Assembly (NCBI GenBank): GCA_023426245.1
Contig: JAFABB010000051.1
Location: 186,001-250,000, forward strand
From: Bacillota bacterium
GTDB lineage: Bacteria > Bacillota > UBA4882 > UBA8346
DNA length: 64,000 nt
Direction of reading: 5' to 3'
Program-made: the position numbers and the translations under genes
The notes under the pieces: model-generated
The model's input: the letters and a program-made list of their open reading frames with translations, nothing else
What the model was told of the DNA's origin: nothing
Databases searched by the model: none
Shown here: one piece after another, positions 54,301-62,300 of the stretch
Position numbering within the stretch: position 1 is the first letter of the stretch
Layout: each line of letters opens with the position of its first letter

Positions 54301-55343
54301 CAGTGGCAGTTAAACTCGTTTATCCATCGAAACGAGAAGATACTCCTGCTCCCCAAGTTGTGACGGGTGAAAATATTTACGATTTCAATCCCCAACCGGA
54401 TGGAAGCGGCCAACAGGAAGAAGGACGGTATCAGCTATTCCTGGCACCGACCGACTTGGCAGGAAATCCCGGAATAATGAATGGAACTCCGGGTGTAACG
54501 GTTCCACAGATCATCCGGATCAATGCCCGGCCTTTGGCTACTATCGGCCCGGATTTAATTATCACCAAAGGGAGCACCGTTCATTTTCAGCCGGAAGTCT
54601 CCGATAGCGACGGCTATGTGGATGAGTATGACTGGCGCTTTGGCAATGGCCAAACCAGTGCAGAAGCGAACCCAAGCTGTACCTATAAAGAAGTCGGGCG
54701 CTATGCCGTCACTTTGAAAGTTAAGGATAATGAGGATAAATGGTCCGAGCTTTCCACCCAGAACATTACCGTCACGAACACCGGTTCCGGTAGTTTATTG
54801 ATGGATGAAGAATGGGATGGCTCGATGGTGATCACCGGAGACGTGACCGTGCCTCAAGGCATCATTTTGACCATTAAAGCCGGGACAGTGGTAACCTTTA
54901 CCGGAAACTACCAAATCAAAGTCCTTGGTAAACTGATAATCAATGGTACCCGCTCTATGCCGGTGACCATCGGAGAGACAGCTACGCTCTGGAATGGCAT
55001 TCGGATGGAACAAGCGGAGTCCGGCTCTCAGATCCAATATGCGATCATCCAGGGGGCATCGGTGGGACTGGTATTATCCCAAAGTGAGGTTCAGGTTGCC
55101 AACTCCACCTTTAAGAATAACCGGATTGGCTTACATGTTTTAAATTGTAGCCCGGAGGTGCAAAACAGCACCTTCCAGGATAATCTGATATACGGTATCA
55201 AGGAAGACGACAATGCCGGCCCGGTCGTAACCGGTTGCGGTTTCAGCAACAACCAGGTGGCCGACTACTATGAGGACAAGCTGGGGATTATCGGGATGGA
55301 GACCCTGAATCAGCTGGGGAGTAACAAAGGAAATATTAAGTAA
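45318..55343 (+). CDS. Giant secreted multidomain protein (Ig/FN3 repeats, PKD, beta-helix)
   Basis: 3341-residue exported protein. Signal peptide KKKLLVFGMGMLLLTWILGNTFA. Residues 30-290 resemble the N-terminal region of RHS/wall-associated proteins (TTDPLNYLDDDNQWNPIDVKL, HYPVVVDPIV). About 880-1155 holds three Big_9-like Ig domains (IVSPVSGTSF, IITPVSGDSY, ITSPSNDFVY). About 1155-1290 is a PA14/GLEYA-like domain (DDGLTVYVNGVQVYSSS). From 1400 to 2960 roughly ten or more 100-residue Ig/FN3 modules are joined by D-x-T-x-P linkers (VDTTLPE, IDSTPPE, IDTTAPT, TDLTPPV). A PKD domain lies at about 3075-3155 (DEYDWRFGNGQTS), and a right-handed beta-helix at 3158-3341. There is no sorting signal or membrane anchor. 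Probably a cell-surface adhesin or structural fibre; pairs with the RHS protein downstream. Confidence 0.85.
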   Translation: MMKKKLLVFGMGMLLLTWILGNTFAQKAEKTSAFERLQAAIGKMEPKNELIKQRTLNRRVFKKKDGKIVSFITTDPLNYLDDDNQWNPIDVKLISEAQVKSNKKGKTGIADRFPHHVLKNSIKARFSNQSDGGVQLEYKKHAIEFVLGHKNKRQASIDNNKIQYKKVFDNGDLVYTILPGKVKDEIIFYSLPKTPVITYKVTMSEKLVPQTGPEGSVNLTDSTGNAIFQLLPAEMFEKADQSQSKIVETKFHWEKNELYCDMILDMSWLKDKRRHYPVVVDPIVSPAPTSSGKTKNRTLIHCPENYGEIKCTIDLDGPGWHGHLSDYENARVYFKDRTSGQVYLNYDDINDYHPGSCEVNMIANHDYEVYLYGGRARHDLDGAKYNGYAWAMLEYGGLKDFENGHLFSDLPDGYHFTGINTYVVIKNIYLKYPQTIHYKYSRESSKGDISDPVIPYFRISPGPNLGLGSGDIQLNPGYYQLELSPSNREHYQAELEFPLGTGYYEKKIVLRTDPGSIESTFTLPSSREVLMEYQTIRNGDPSSQAYPQIKIASGSEIKFLKNFALDYWNVYDGGDKVYLEKDKLYTLTVSRGKSGGNGWGEVYLDFFFPLNKFCRAQDIQLVDKNGQTAGSYAGDDYQLRFNYQDDPSENHTLKSYTLMINDTQYQFNNVNAGNGWVTIPYSIKDFKLHSGVTFHCSVKVYDGFDFADSALGNFTVDTTPPEIQSFSGEVVAENGVNNINLLLQAQDKLSSLQRGELSWKINGEAAGSRSWTNQSQKETLSDLPDSAKVDVSFTVTDQVNNSQTLTKTFYTKPEESNLVAPKDIYTTKPGKYHPTLKFAKTHAGEYRIQRYLRREAQSDLLEYDTGYMDASTLSTVTVLPPGLNIVSPVSGTSFGRPAYITLTAFTDSDTPMYQVEFYANGQFIGRDTSSPFRFLWSNVPPGQYTLTAVATDVDGLSQTSPPVTVEVTNIYPTVRIITPVSGDSYAQPGNIYIRVDATDSDSEISQVDFYNGDQIIGSDTTNPYSMVWYNIPYGDYNLTAKATDSDNATSTSDPVTVHVTNQKPNVVITSPSNDFVYAPPANIKIDATASDNDGTISRVEFYANDILKGSATGSPYSFTWSGATVGTYALKAKAIDNDGEGTWSNPVYVQVIETPDDKWYGQISNGISWSDLPISDNVNDSGAQAFFHVHGYSAARFTTYYWVPRDTTITNTASHDDGLTVYVNGVQVYSSSRAGSGTFTVKFNGKQWNQVYMTADNREGHTFALSLSHNFKYLIQQALGSDGVVYMSSRRNQTSASSMNLTDNERVLATNQVQQSSGNQNATMNGSGTNVQECYAFMDLLPVDSHQTYVYKISTRNGDQITETTSEPVKVMNNIPELNGVEPNPGTKSYSNGAFSIRVTGAVDYDQDPLQYHFTINGPVSLESKDPNQKEFTGNNLPDGNYTWSVKVNDGLGGESSVNGTMVVDKEIPTALFSINNSSLYSTSRAVHLKVSDASSNVDKIRISNDKLTWSEFISGNQEIDWNLIDGDGRKVVYLQAHKEAGDSWGPVVERSITLDSTAPEVSNLSISNEGDTGKVTFYWVGGKDATSGLTGNLNIQIWQNGDWTDYQNGYQENKIEIPASGYGTPVKIRVQLSDNAGNLSDWSAPSEGFTKAAPGRFDLTASGSGYSESEGHFLNLKLNAAEGAVQYKIECTGNPGGGDIAFVSGDLVYRDKALIPHQTYKYRILSYNSNDEITIGDEVEFSITNNLPSKPVGTGPKGLLNHQDGLQFAFDRMIETLDPDGDSLDVTYQLSTDGENYSDLSTNIPGNLREGVTYWWKAVISDNYGGTVTTEPVEFSIDATPPTIIVDNLSAGYAQEQRVRINVSDNNGSGIKVLKINGVITTDLNSEVVLNTHGANDLLVEATDQAGNSAVFSHTYYVDREPPVCSDIHFGLPDRNGIYLASSNIIPVIWQAGDPESGVAKFKYSWSNNPNTVQEAGNVSVIGEGLYQADVLGSFTDGQIYYLNLQAENYLGLTGWPVTSLPVLYDHTGPLLTIGSISSGTLFNGLRYLQSIQQISITVNAADPHTGISRTEYALVETAANDSNTLWYDSLDRLKENCQVNNGKIYYLAVRVINGTNLMTTAYSEPFIIDGSEPVLTLTAQNEQQDRQTYLAQVAVSDPDTMVVQLEYGIGNEPGKANLSKGLPGADANGWFTIDYPGSFMELRNYANIPLETVYYVTVKAINIAGVTAIKTSNGTKVIGGNCPVVRDDGNYTSDNTRLYFEWSFPDNTRSIREFQYKIRTADGTIVRDWQSAAGAQTLLVEGLALTNNTRYYCEIQAIFEDGSVSGTGISDGILVDTTLPEIAAFTVPQYANGEGIDLTWEANDPESGVKGYAGVGVNPGETGVTKGWIYLGNMKRFRITHDTAGQAIEFTHNQKYYLTLMVQNGAGATIQQIGSPVLIDSTPPEPPVVIDEGKYSNRNDQLKFSWKWPIGDPESGIREYQFCLTPQPALSGGEQWYPAELAKEILRTDLELVQGASYYLAVKAINNAGAESVGFSDGILIDTTAPTPPVVVDHGDYSLSNSALKVSMVASDAESGIAGYTLSLGTIDNLAGVIQNRTVLSGTGQEDLSLDGLNLKDGGIYYFTISATDNAGNESMQSASDGVMIDSKSPEVQSVTVQGKYLADSSRLVFDWTAKPAPSGIIDAQYAISNDPNGTNLTWQSADLSGSQIVTGLSLEEGKTYYVFVRIQNRALAENTPQTWSVAVRSNPVVIDKTPPEILNVHAPEFMSKHFLLQWEARDGVSGIAEYRYAVGSYRGGTDVTDGWISVVTDKANYSKYRDDLALLDNHAYYISLIAKNGAGLWSGIYKSEAIKTDLTPPVVSKLFYGSQYLNIKDKKDGIRIEWTANDEQSGIGAYRIKLVSAKDNQDLETAVTLTNQTNGNINLTDLNVRDGEICYIAFQAQNQLGQWSKVSYTEAVRVDLTAPTVTVVNARPEMVINEGRLQIAYIVSETSTVAVKLVYPSKREDTPAPQVVTGENIYDFNPQPDGSGQQEEGRYQLFLAPTDLAGNPGIMNGTPGVTVPQIIRINARPLATIGPDLIITKGSTVHFQPEVSDSDGYVDEYDWRFGNGQTSAEANPSCTYKEVGRYAVTLKVKDNEDKWSELSTQNITVTNTGSGSLLMDEEWDGSMVITGDVTVPQGIILTIKAGTVVTFTGNYQIKVLGKLIINGTRSMPVTIGETATLWNGIRMEQAESGSQIQYAIIQGASVGLVLSQSEVQVANSTFKNNRIGLHVLNCSPEVQNSTFQDNLIYGIKEDDNAGPVVTGCGFSNNQVADYYEDKLGIIGMETLNQLGSNKGNIK

Positions 55344-55362
55344 TAGAAGCGATAGCAAACAT

Positions 55363-55692
55363 GAGAAAAGAAAACTAGACAGGATTAACAGGAATTACCG
55401 GATTACAAAAAATCAAATGCAATGAATTAAATGATATGGGTTTAATAATATAAAAATCCTGTTAATCCCGTAAATCCTGTCAAAGAAGACCTTGTGTTAG
55501 ACAACATAGAATGTGGATATTCGGGTGAGAAAAGAAAACTAGACAGGATTAACAGGAATTACCGGATTACGAAAAACCAAATGCAATGTATTGAATGATA
55601 TGGGTTTAATAATATAAAAAACCTGTTAATCCCGTAAATCCTGTCAAAGAAAACCTTGTGTTAGACAACATAGAATGTGGATATTCGGGTGA
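55363..55692 (+). repeat. Two tandem 164-base copies of a GxxExxY 3'-tail repeat
   Basis: Units begin at 55363 and 55527 and are nearly identical. Each contains GACAGGATTAACAGG-AATTACCGGATTA and, about 80 bases on, AATCCTGTTAATCCCGTAAATCCTGTC; these are largely complementary and can fold together. In one frame across the units they decode as NPVNPVNPVKEDLVLDN...KLDRINR, the same peptide as the C-terminal tail of the GxxExxY gene at 55753. They are therefore duplicated gene ends without the gene body. The array starts 20 bases after the giant gene's stop. Confidence 0.85.
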
Positions 55693-55752
55693 TGCAAGAA
55701 AAATAGATAGGACTTACAAGAGTGATAGTTATATGCATGGGGTTGATTTCAA

Positions 55753-56265
55753 ATGTTGGAAGAGCAGATAACGGAGAGAATTATTGGTTGTGCATATAAA
55801 GTGCATAATGTCTTGGGTCCTGGATTTTTAGAGAAGGTTTATGAAAATGCTTTAAAAATTGAATTGGAACGGGCTGGTTTAGAAGTGGAACAACAAGAGC
55901 CTATTACAGTATATTACGAAGGACAAATTGTAGGGGAGTATTATGCTGATTTATGGGTTGAAAACAGAGTAATAGTGGAATTAAAAGCGATTCAAGCCCT
56001 TGGAAAAGAAAGCGAAATTCAGTTAGTTAATTATCTTGTAGCTACCGGAATAGATGTGGGTTTACTCATTAATTTCGGTTCTGCTTCAGTTCAGATAAAA
56101 CGACGCTTACGAGAAATAAAAAATCCTGTTAATCCCGTAAATCCTGTCAAAGAAGACCTTGTGTTAGACAACATAGAATGCCAATATTCAGGCGATAAAA
56201 GAAAAATAGACAGGATTAACAGGGTTTACCGGATTAAAAAAACCAAAATGGAACGCAACAAATGA
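55753..56265 (+). CDS. GxxExxY-family protein with PD-(D/E)XK-like motif
   Basis: 170-residue protein of the GxxExxY family: IGCAYKVHNVLGPGFLEKVYENAL contains the name-giving G-x2-E-x2-Y. YYADLWVENRVIVELKAI gives a D...ExK arrangement as in PD-(D/E)XK nucleases, so a nuclease-like role is possible; function is not established. Residues 1-118 or so are the conserved body. The remaining tail (NPVNPVNPVKEDLVLDN onward) is encoded by the same repeat that occurs twice upstream and again partly downstream. The ribosome-binding site before ATG 55753 is weak (GGGG ten bases away). It lies between two giant surface-protein genes, in a repeat-rich spot suggestive of a mobile insertion. Confidence 0.88.
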   Translation: MLEEQITERIIGCAYKVHNVLGPGFLEKVYENALKIELERAGLEVEQQEPITVYYEGQIVGEYYADLWVENRVIVELKAIQALGKESEIQLVNYLVATGIDVGLLINFGSASVQIKRRLREIKNPVNPVNPVKEDLVLDNIECQYSGDKRKIDRINRVYRIKKTKMERNK

Positions 56266-56345
56266 TACAGTTTAATAATTTAAAAATCCTGATAATCCCG
56301 TAAATCCTGTCTAAGTAAACCTTGTTTTAGACAACATTGACGGCC
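56119..56345 (+). repeat. Third full and fourth partial copy of the tail repeat
   Basis: The third copy overlaps the 3' end of the GxxExxY gene (AATCCTGTTAATCCCGTAAATCCTGTC at about 56122, GACAGGATTAACAGG at 56210). A degenerate fourth copy continues after the stop (AATCCTGATAATCCCGTAAATCCTGTC near 56285, then TTTTAGACAACATTGA). Confidence 0.8.
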
Positions 56346-56384
56346 AATAAAATGCAATGCATAAGAATGGTGGGAGGAATTACA

Positions 56385-59300
56385 ATGAGATCGAAAATGA
56401 TGAAGGGAATTTTTATTCTGGCAGTCATGATGGTATTTTTATCTTTGCCGGGTATCCACATTACAGCTCAGAATAGCTCATACTTGGCTGTTACCGACAC
56501 GTCAACCGGGTCCAACATCGACCCGCTCCAGCCGGTCAGTAATTTGCTGGATGGGGACATCAATACATACTGGGGCTTAACAGCCAATTCCGGGGAAGCC
56601 TGGGCCGAATTTACCCTGGCCGGACCGTCATTAATTTACGGTTTGGAACTAAACGGGACCCTCGGAAATAACACCGAGTTGGTACTGGAATACCTAAGCG
56701 ATGAGCGTTGGATTCCTTTCCTCACCGGAGATCTTCAAAACATACCCGCCAGTGGAACCGTCGATTTATCCTATGACCGGGTGGTTACCACCGCCATCCG
56801 AATCCATTTAAGCGGTAAGAATGTTGAAGAAACCAAACTTAGCGGGTTGAAGATTATTGGCTGTGATTCAAACCAAATTTTCCAGCGAATCCAGCCCCAG
56901 GCGGTGACCGCTTCGGAGAACACTTCCCCCACGGCTTCGGCTGAGTTTTTAAACGACGGCAATACCTATACCCGCTGGCAGATCAAACCAAGCTGGTACC
57001 CAAGTCTTTTTTATGATTCCAATATCGATTGTTTATTTAAAAATAGCCATGTCTTTGAAGATCTGGCCAAAATGTTTATCGGCCGTAACTGCCTTTTCAG
57101 CAAAACATGGTTGAATCAAGGACAGGTTCTGTTTGAACTGGGTGAGCAAAAGGTTCTTCAAAGTATTAACCTGTACTTAACCAAAGACGTCAAAGGCGAT
57201 TTCAGCATCAGGATTCCCAAAGGAACCGGCTGGCAAGAGATTGGAACGATTCCCTCCGGTCAACCGGTGGGATGGTACCGGCTGAATTTAAGTGAAAAAT
57301 CGATTACCACCAGTAAAGTCCTGGTAACCGTCAGCGGAAAAAGTGAAGTGCTGGGCGGTATCGGTGAAGTTGAATTTTGGGGTTTCGGCGCTTGTGAAGG
57401 CGATGGGCATTTGCCCCTCATTCTAAAATCAGCGACTCTCAACCAACCGTTAAATTATCAATTTAACCTGACCGCGGCCCAAATTCCCGGTAGTTATCTG
57501 GAATTGGTTTTGGAGGGTCAGATTGACCAGCCCTTGACTGCCGAATTGAATGGGGAGCCCCTTACTTTCCTCCCTACGGTAAGTTCGGGGGGATTGACAA
57601 TTTACAGTTATCCCTTGCCCGGCGATGAGCTACGTGAAGGGACCAATTTCATCCGGATAAGACCACAAGAGCAGGTTCGGACTTTACGGATGGCCCAGAT
57701 CCGACAAAGGATTTCCGACGGGAGCATTCCTCTTGGTCTAACCGGTTTAAATGACGGTTTCCTGTTGACGCCGGCTACAGAGTCCCGCCAGTTGAACCTC
57801 CCCTTGAACCGTCAGGTTTTAGTGGAAGCGGCGGCGGTCTACCATCCAAATGAAATTCCTTTGCAACTCTATGCTCAGAATGGGTGGACCGGTGTGCCCC
57901 TGGTATCCAGCCCAATTCCCGGCGGGGGAGATCTTTTTAAAGGGCCGGCAACTACCAATGAACTTAGCTTAGAAAACCCAAGCGGCAGTCATTTGAATGA
58001 AATTCGGGTTTTTGGAAGCCAAACCACCGACCAGGCGCCCACCATCCGCATTGTTTGGCCCCAAGACGGCCAAGTTGTGAATTATTATAACACCAACCGG
58101 GAACTGATCGGTTTCATCGATAATCCGGAGGCAGTGGTCAAGGTCAACGGGACGGCGGTTTACCAAAATGGACACTATTTCCGGATCAGCCTCAAGGATC
58201 TCCAATTGCAACTTTGGGAGAGCGCCGAGATCACGGCTGTGGCCCGAGACCCTCAAGACAGGGAGAGTTCCCAAAGGATCGAATTTGTTTATGGTGAACT
58301 GCCTGTATTGGCCTTGGATCAGGAAGATACCGTCAAGTATACCGCTGAAAGCAGCGCTACCGTCAACGGTACCGTCCGGGTCAAATGTTCCGAAGTCGTC
58401 GTGAATGGGAAGGCAGTCCCGGTCAATAACTACCGTTTCCAAACAACGGTCCCGCTGGAAGAAGGCTATAACGCCGTTAAAGTTCACTGCAGCTTTACAG
58501 TATACCCCGGTAAAAAGGAATATACCACCACGGCTCAGCGGGAAATTATCCGCTGCAGCCAGCCCTTGAATCTAACCATTGATTCCCCGCTCTCCGGCGC
58601 TTATTTAAATACCGGAACCGCAGCGGTAGGAGGCACGGTCACCGGGATGACCCCTTTGAAAGTGACAGTCAACGGTTATCCGGCCGCTGTCGACGGGATG
58701 TATTACCGGGCCAGGTCTGTTTTGTTACCGACGGAGGGAAAAAATACCCTTACCATAAAAGCCACCGACGCCAGGGGCCAAAGCATCACCAAGCAACTGG
58801 TTCTTTACAGGGATACCAAGGCGCCGGTTTTAAGCCAGCTTACCCCGGTCAATGGCTTCATGACCAACGATCTAACTGTCAAAATTACCGGAAAAGTCAA
58901 TGACGCCAATACCAGCTGGGTTTATATCAATGACAAACTTGTCGATGCCGCAGGCGGCAACTTCAGTTCGGATGTTACTTTTGCGCAAGAGGGTAATCAA
59001 AAAGTTACGGTGAAGGCAATCGATATTGCGGGTAACAATACGGTTGCAAATATTAATATCATGAATGATCTTACCCCGCCGCTGGCCTTCACCCCGGTTG
59101 CAAACCCGGCGGGCTGGAGCACCAATAACAGGCCGATCATTACCTTTGCCACCACCGATAAAATTTCCGGTATCGACCATTACGAACTGGCTGTGGATGC
59201 CGGAAGCTTTATCAAGGTCACCAGCCCTTACAAATTACCGGTGACCGCTGACGGGGAGCATCTCATTACGGTCAAAGCCTTTGATAAAGTCGGCTGGTTC

Positions 59301-62300
59301 ACTGCCGGCACCACCAAAGTGTTTATCGATACGACGGCGCCGGTTCTCTCGGAATTTAAAGCCATACCGGGCAAAAAGAAAATCATTGTCAGTTGGAAAA
59401 CTGCCGATACCGATGTGAAGACCTATACTCTAAAACGGCTGCCCGCCTTTAAGAATGGCGGTCAAAAAGAGTTTGGACCGGAGACTTTGAAATATGTCGA
59501 TACCGAAGTCGATAATTCCAGAAAATATACATATTCCATCCAAGCCAGTGATAAGGTTGGCAATGTCAATAAGGTGATTCAAGCTCCGGCGGTAAAACCG
59601 GGGGTGAGCGAGGCCGTAGCCAATCCGGCGGTAGAAACGAAGATCGAATATGAAAACATCGTAGTGGGAATTCCGGTGGGCGCTTTATCCCAATCGAAGA
59701 CCATTACCGTGAGGGAAATGGACCAAGAGCAAGCGCAACCCTTGATCGACAAAACAAAAGCGATTAATGTTTCGCCGGTTTATACCTTTAACGCAGTAAA
59801 TAGCCAAGGAACTGTCGATCCCGCCGGGGTTACCTTTAATAAACCGGTGCTGGTGGGAGTCCATTTTGAGCTGAAAGATGCCTATTCCATTCTTAAAAAG
59901 AACAATCTCCGGGCTTACTATTACAACTATAAAGCCAACAACTGGGAAGTGGTGCCCGAGAGTTATGTGGACGGCGAGAAGGATATGGTCTATTTCTTTA
60001 CCAAGCACTTCTCGATGTTTTCGGTCCAAGCTTCAGTGGCCTCTCCGTCGTCACCGGAGCAGATCGGCAACATGGGCATTTCCCCCGGGAAATCCTATTT
60101 TCAAAATAATGATGTCAGCATCTCCTATGGTGGCGGTACCGCGGCGGTGACTGCCAAAGATTTTACATTGCCGGGCCGGGGCGGTCTCGACCTGACCATC
60201 TCGCGTACCTACGACAGTTCCACGGCTTCGGGAGACTGGGGCCTTGAAGAAAAGAATATTTTCCAGGCAGCCTGCGGTTTTATCAACTTTGGCAATCCTT
60301 TCTTTAGTTTCATTGCCAACCTGGTTGCCTCCAAGCTTGACCACTATTTGTCGGAACCGTCAGGCAGCTGTGGCTTTGGCCGGGGCTGGCGCATGAATTT
60401 CGTCTGGGTGGAAAAAAATGATGACGGACAGTTCGTCCATTTGCCGGGCGGCAGTTTGAAGAAGATCAATTGGACCATGGACGGCTCCGGATGGGGCGGT
60501 CAGGGCCATGGCCGGTTTGAGTGTCATGCCGGCGAGCACTTTGTATTGGAACAGACGCAGGAATTTGTAAGTAATATTTATGCTGACGATCCCAACAGTG
60601 CGGGCGGTAATACGGCCGATAATCCGAAGATCGGTGAAAACTGGCGGAATACCGGTTATATTCTGGTTACCAAAGATGGCACCAAGTATTATATGGATGG
60701 TAGCGGCCGAATCAGCAAAATCGTAAACCGTTTAGGCACCAGTGAAATTAAATTCTACTATAACAGCAGCAACAAATTGGATTACATCATGGACTCGGTT
60801 AACCGGAAAATCCAATTTACTTATCAGGGCAAATTTATCAGTTCCATCAGCGGTGCGGGAAAAACCGTCAATTATTATTACAACGGGGATCTCCAGGAGT
60901 TGGAACGGGTTGTCGACGGTGGAATTCAGGAGACCAAGTATCACTACACCCGTGAAGAATTGCATATGGGGTCCCAAACGGTCAGTCTGATCAGCATTGT
61001 TACCAACCTTTTATCCGGGCCCGCGGGATGGGTGAGCCTTTTCCTGAGCTTATTGCCGGCGGAGCGGACTGACGAGGTCTATTATCTTGATAATGTAACC
61101 ACCCCTTTTAATGGGGAATATCAGATTACCTATAGCAAATACGATGGGATACGTTATGGCAAGGTATTTGCCGGATTCAGCATCATGGGGTACGAGTTTT
61201 GCAAGGCCACCCGTTTACAGGAAATTGGTTCAGCCTACAGCAAAGATGTCACCATCCATTACAATTTGACATTTGACAATGATAAACCGCCGACGGTGTT
61301 TACCTGTGACGTTATTGAAGGAATTTCACCTTTCCGGCCCGCTGGGCGCAAAAAGACCAACATGCTTTTTGACCGTTATTCCAACAGCATCGATGAGGAT
61401 ACCTCCACCGTCAGGCAGCAGGTGGTGACCGGTGAGGATGGCCGGGTCATCTCATCCCACGCGGTGGAAGAATTTGATACTGAACTGGAAGCGCCCACGC
61501 TGGTGGCGGATACGAGCCATGGTCAACGGACGGTCCAGCAATTTAAATATGACAACTGGGGAAATGTTGTCTACCAAAAGAACTCCCATACCAAGGTGGA
61601 GGCCTATTATAGTTATGCCAATACCAACACTCCGGCGATTAATAATGGACAGGCCTTAACCTCTCCCTATGGCAGTCAGACCCTGGATGGCAATATTCAT
61701 GACGCCAAAACCGGGGAATTAATCTTGAATTACAACGGAAACCAATGCATCCCGCAACAAACCGGTTTTAAATACAACTCCAACGGTAATTTGCTGGAAA
61801 AGGCGGTCCGTTCCAACGGATCCTGGCCGGTCATTACCAAGTACCAGTATGACGACTACGGCAATATCACCACCATGACCAGCCCATCAGGGGTCAAGAC
61901 CTACTATGCATATTCGCCGGATTATGGGCAAGCGCTGTTAACCAAGGTAACCTTGGACAAGCTCACCGATGCTGACGGTAGACTTCAGTCCAATGTGGCG
62001 CTGAAAGAACTGGGTTACGAACCGGAGACTTACCGGAAACGCTGGGAGAAAGACGCCCGCGGTTATGTCACCGAATATCAATACGACGCCATCGGCCGCG
62101 AGGTGAAGACGGTCCTGCCGGATGACGACGATGATCCCGGCTACCGGCCGGCGGTATTGAGCGGCAGCATTGAACAGTCCGGTTCCCGCGGCAATAACCC
62201 GGTCCAACAGGTCAGCTACTATGACAGCGCCAAAAAGACCACAGTCATTGATCCTTTGGGCAATCAAACCGATTATTTATATGACTCCTTCGAACATTTG

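Noticed and set aside
49338..54413. Several minus-strand frames of 65-125 codons within the giant gene
   Set aside because: All lie within a single uninterrupted plus-strand gene and have no start signals.
55363..56345. Possible CRISPR array
   Set aside because: Units are 164 bases, tandem with no unique spacers, and decode as protein tail; no cas genes nearby.
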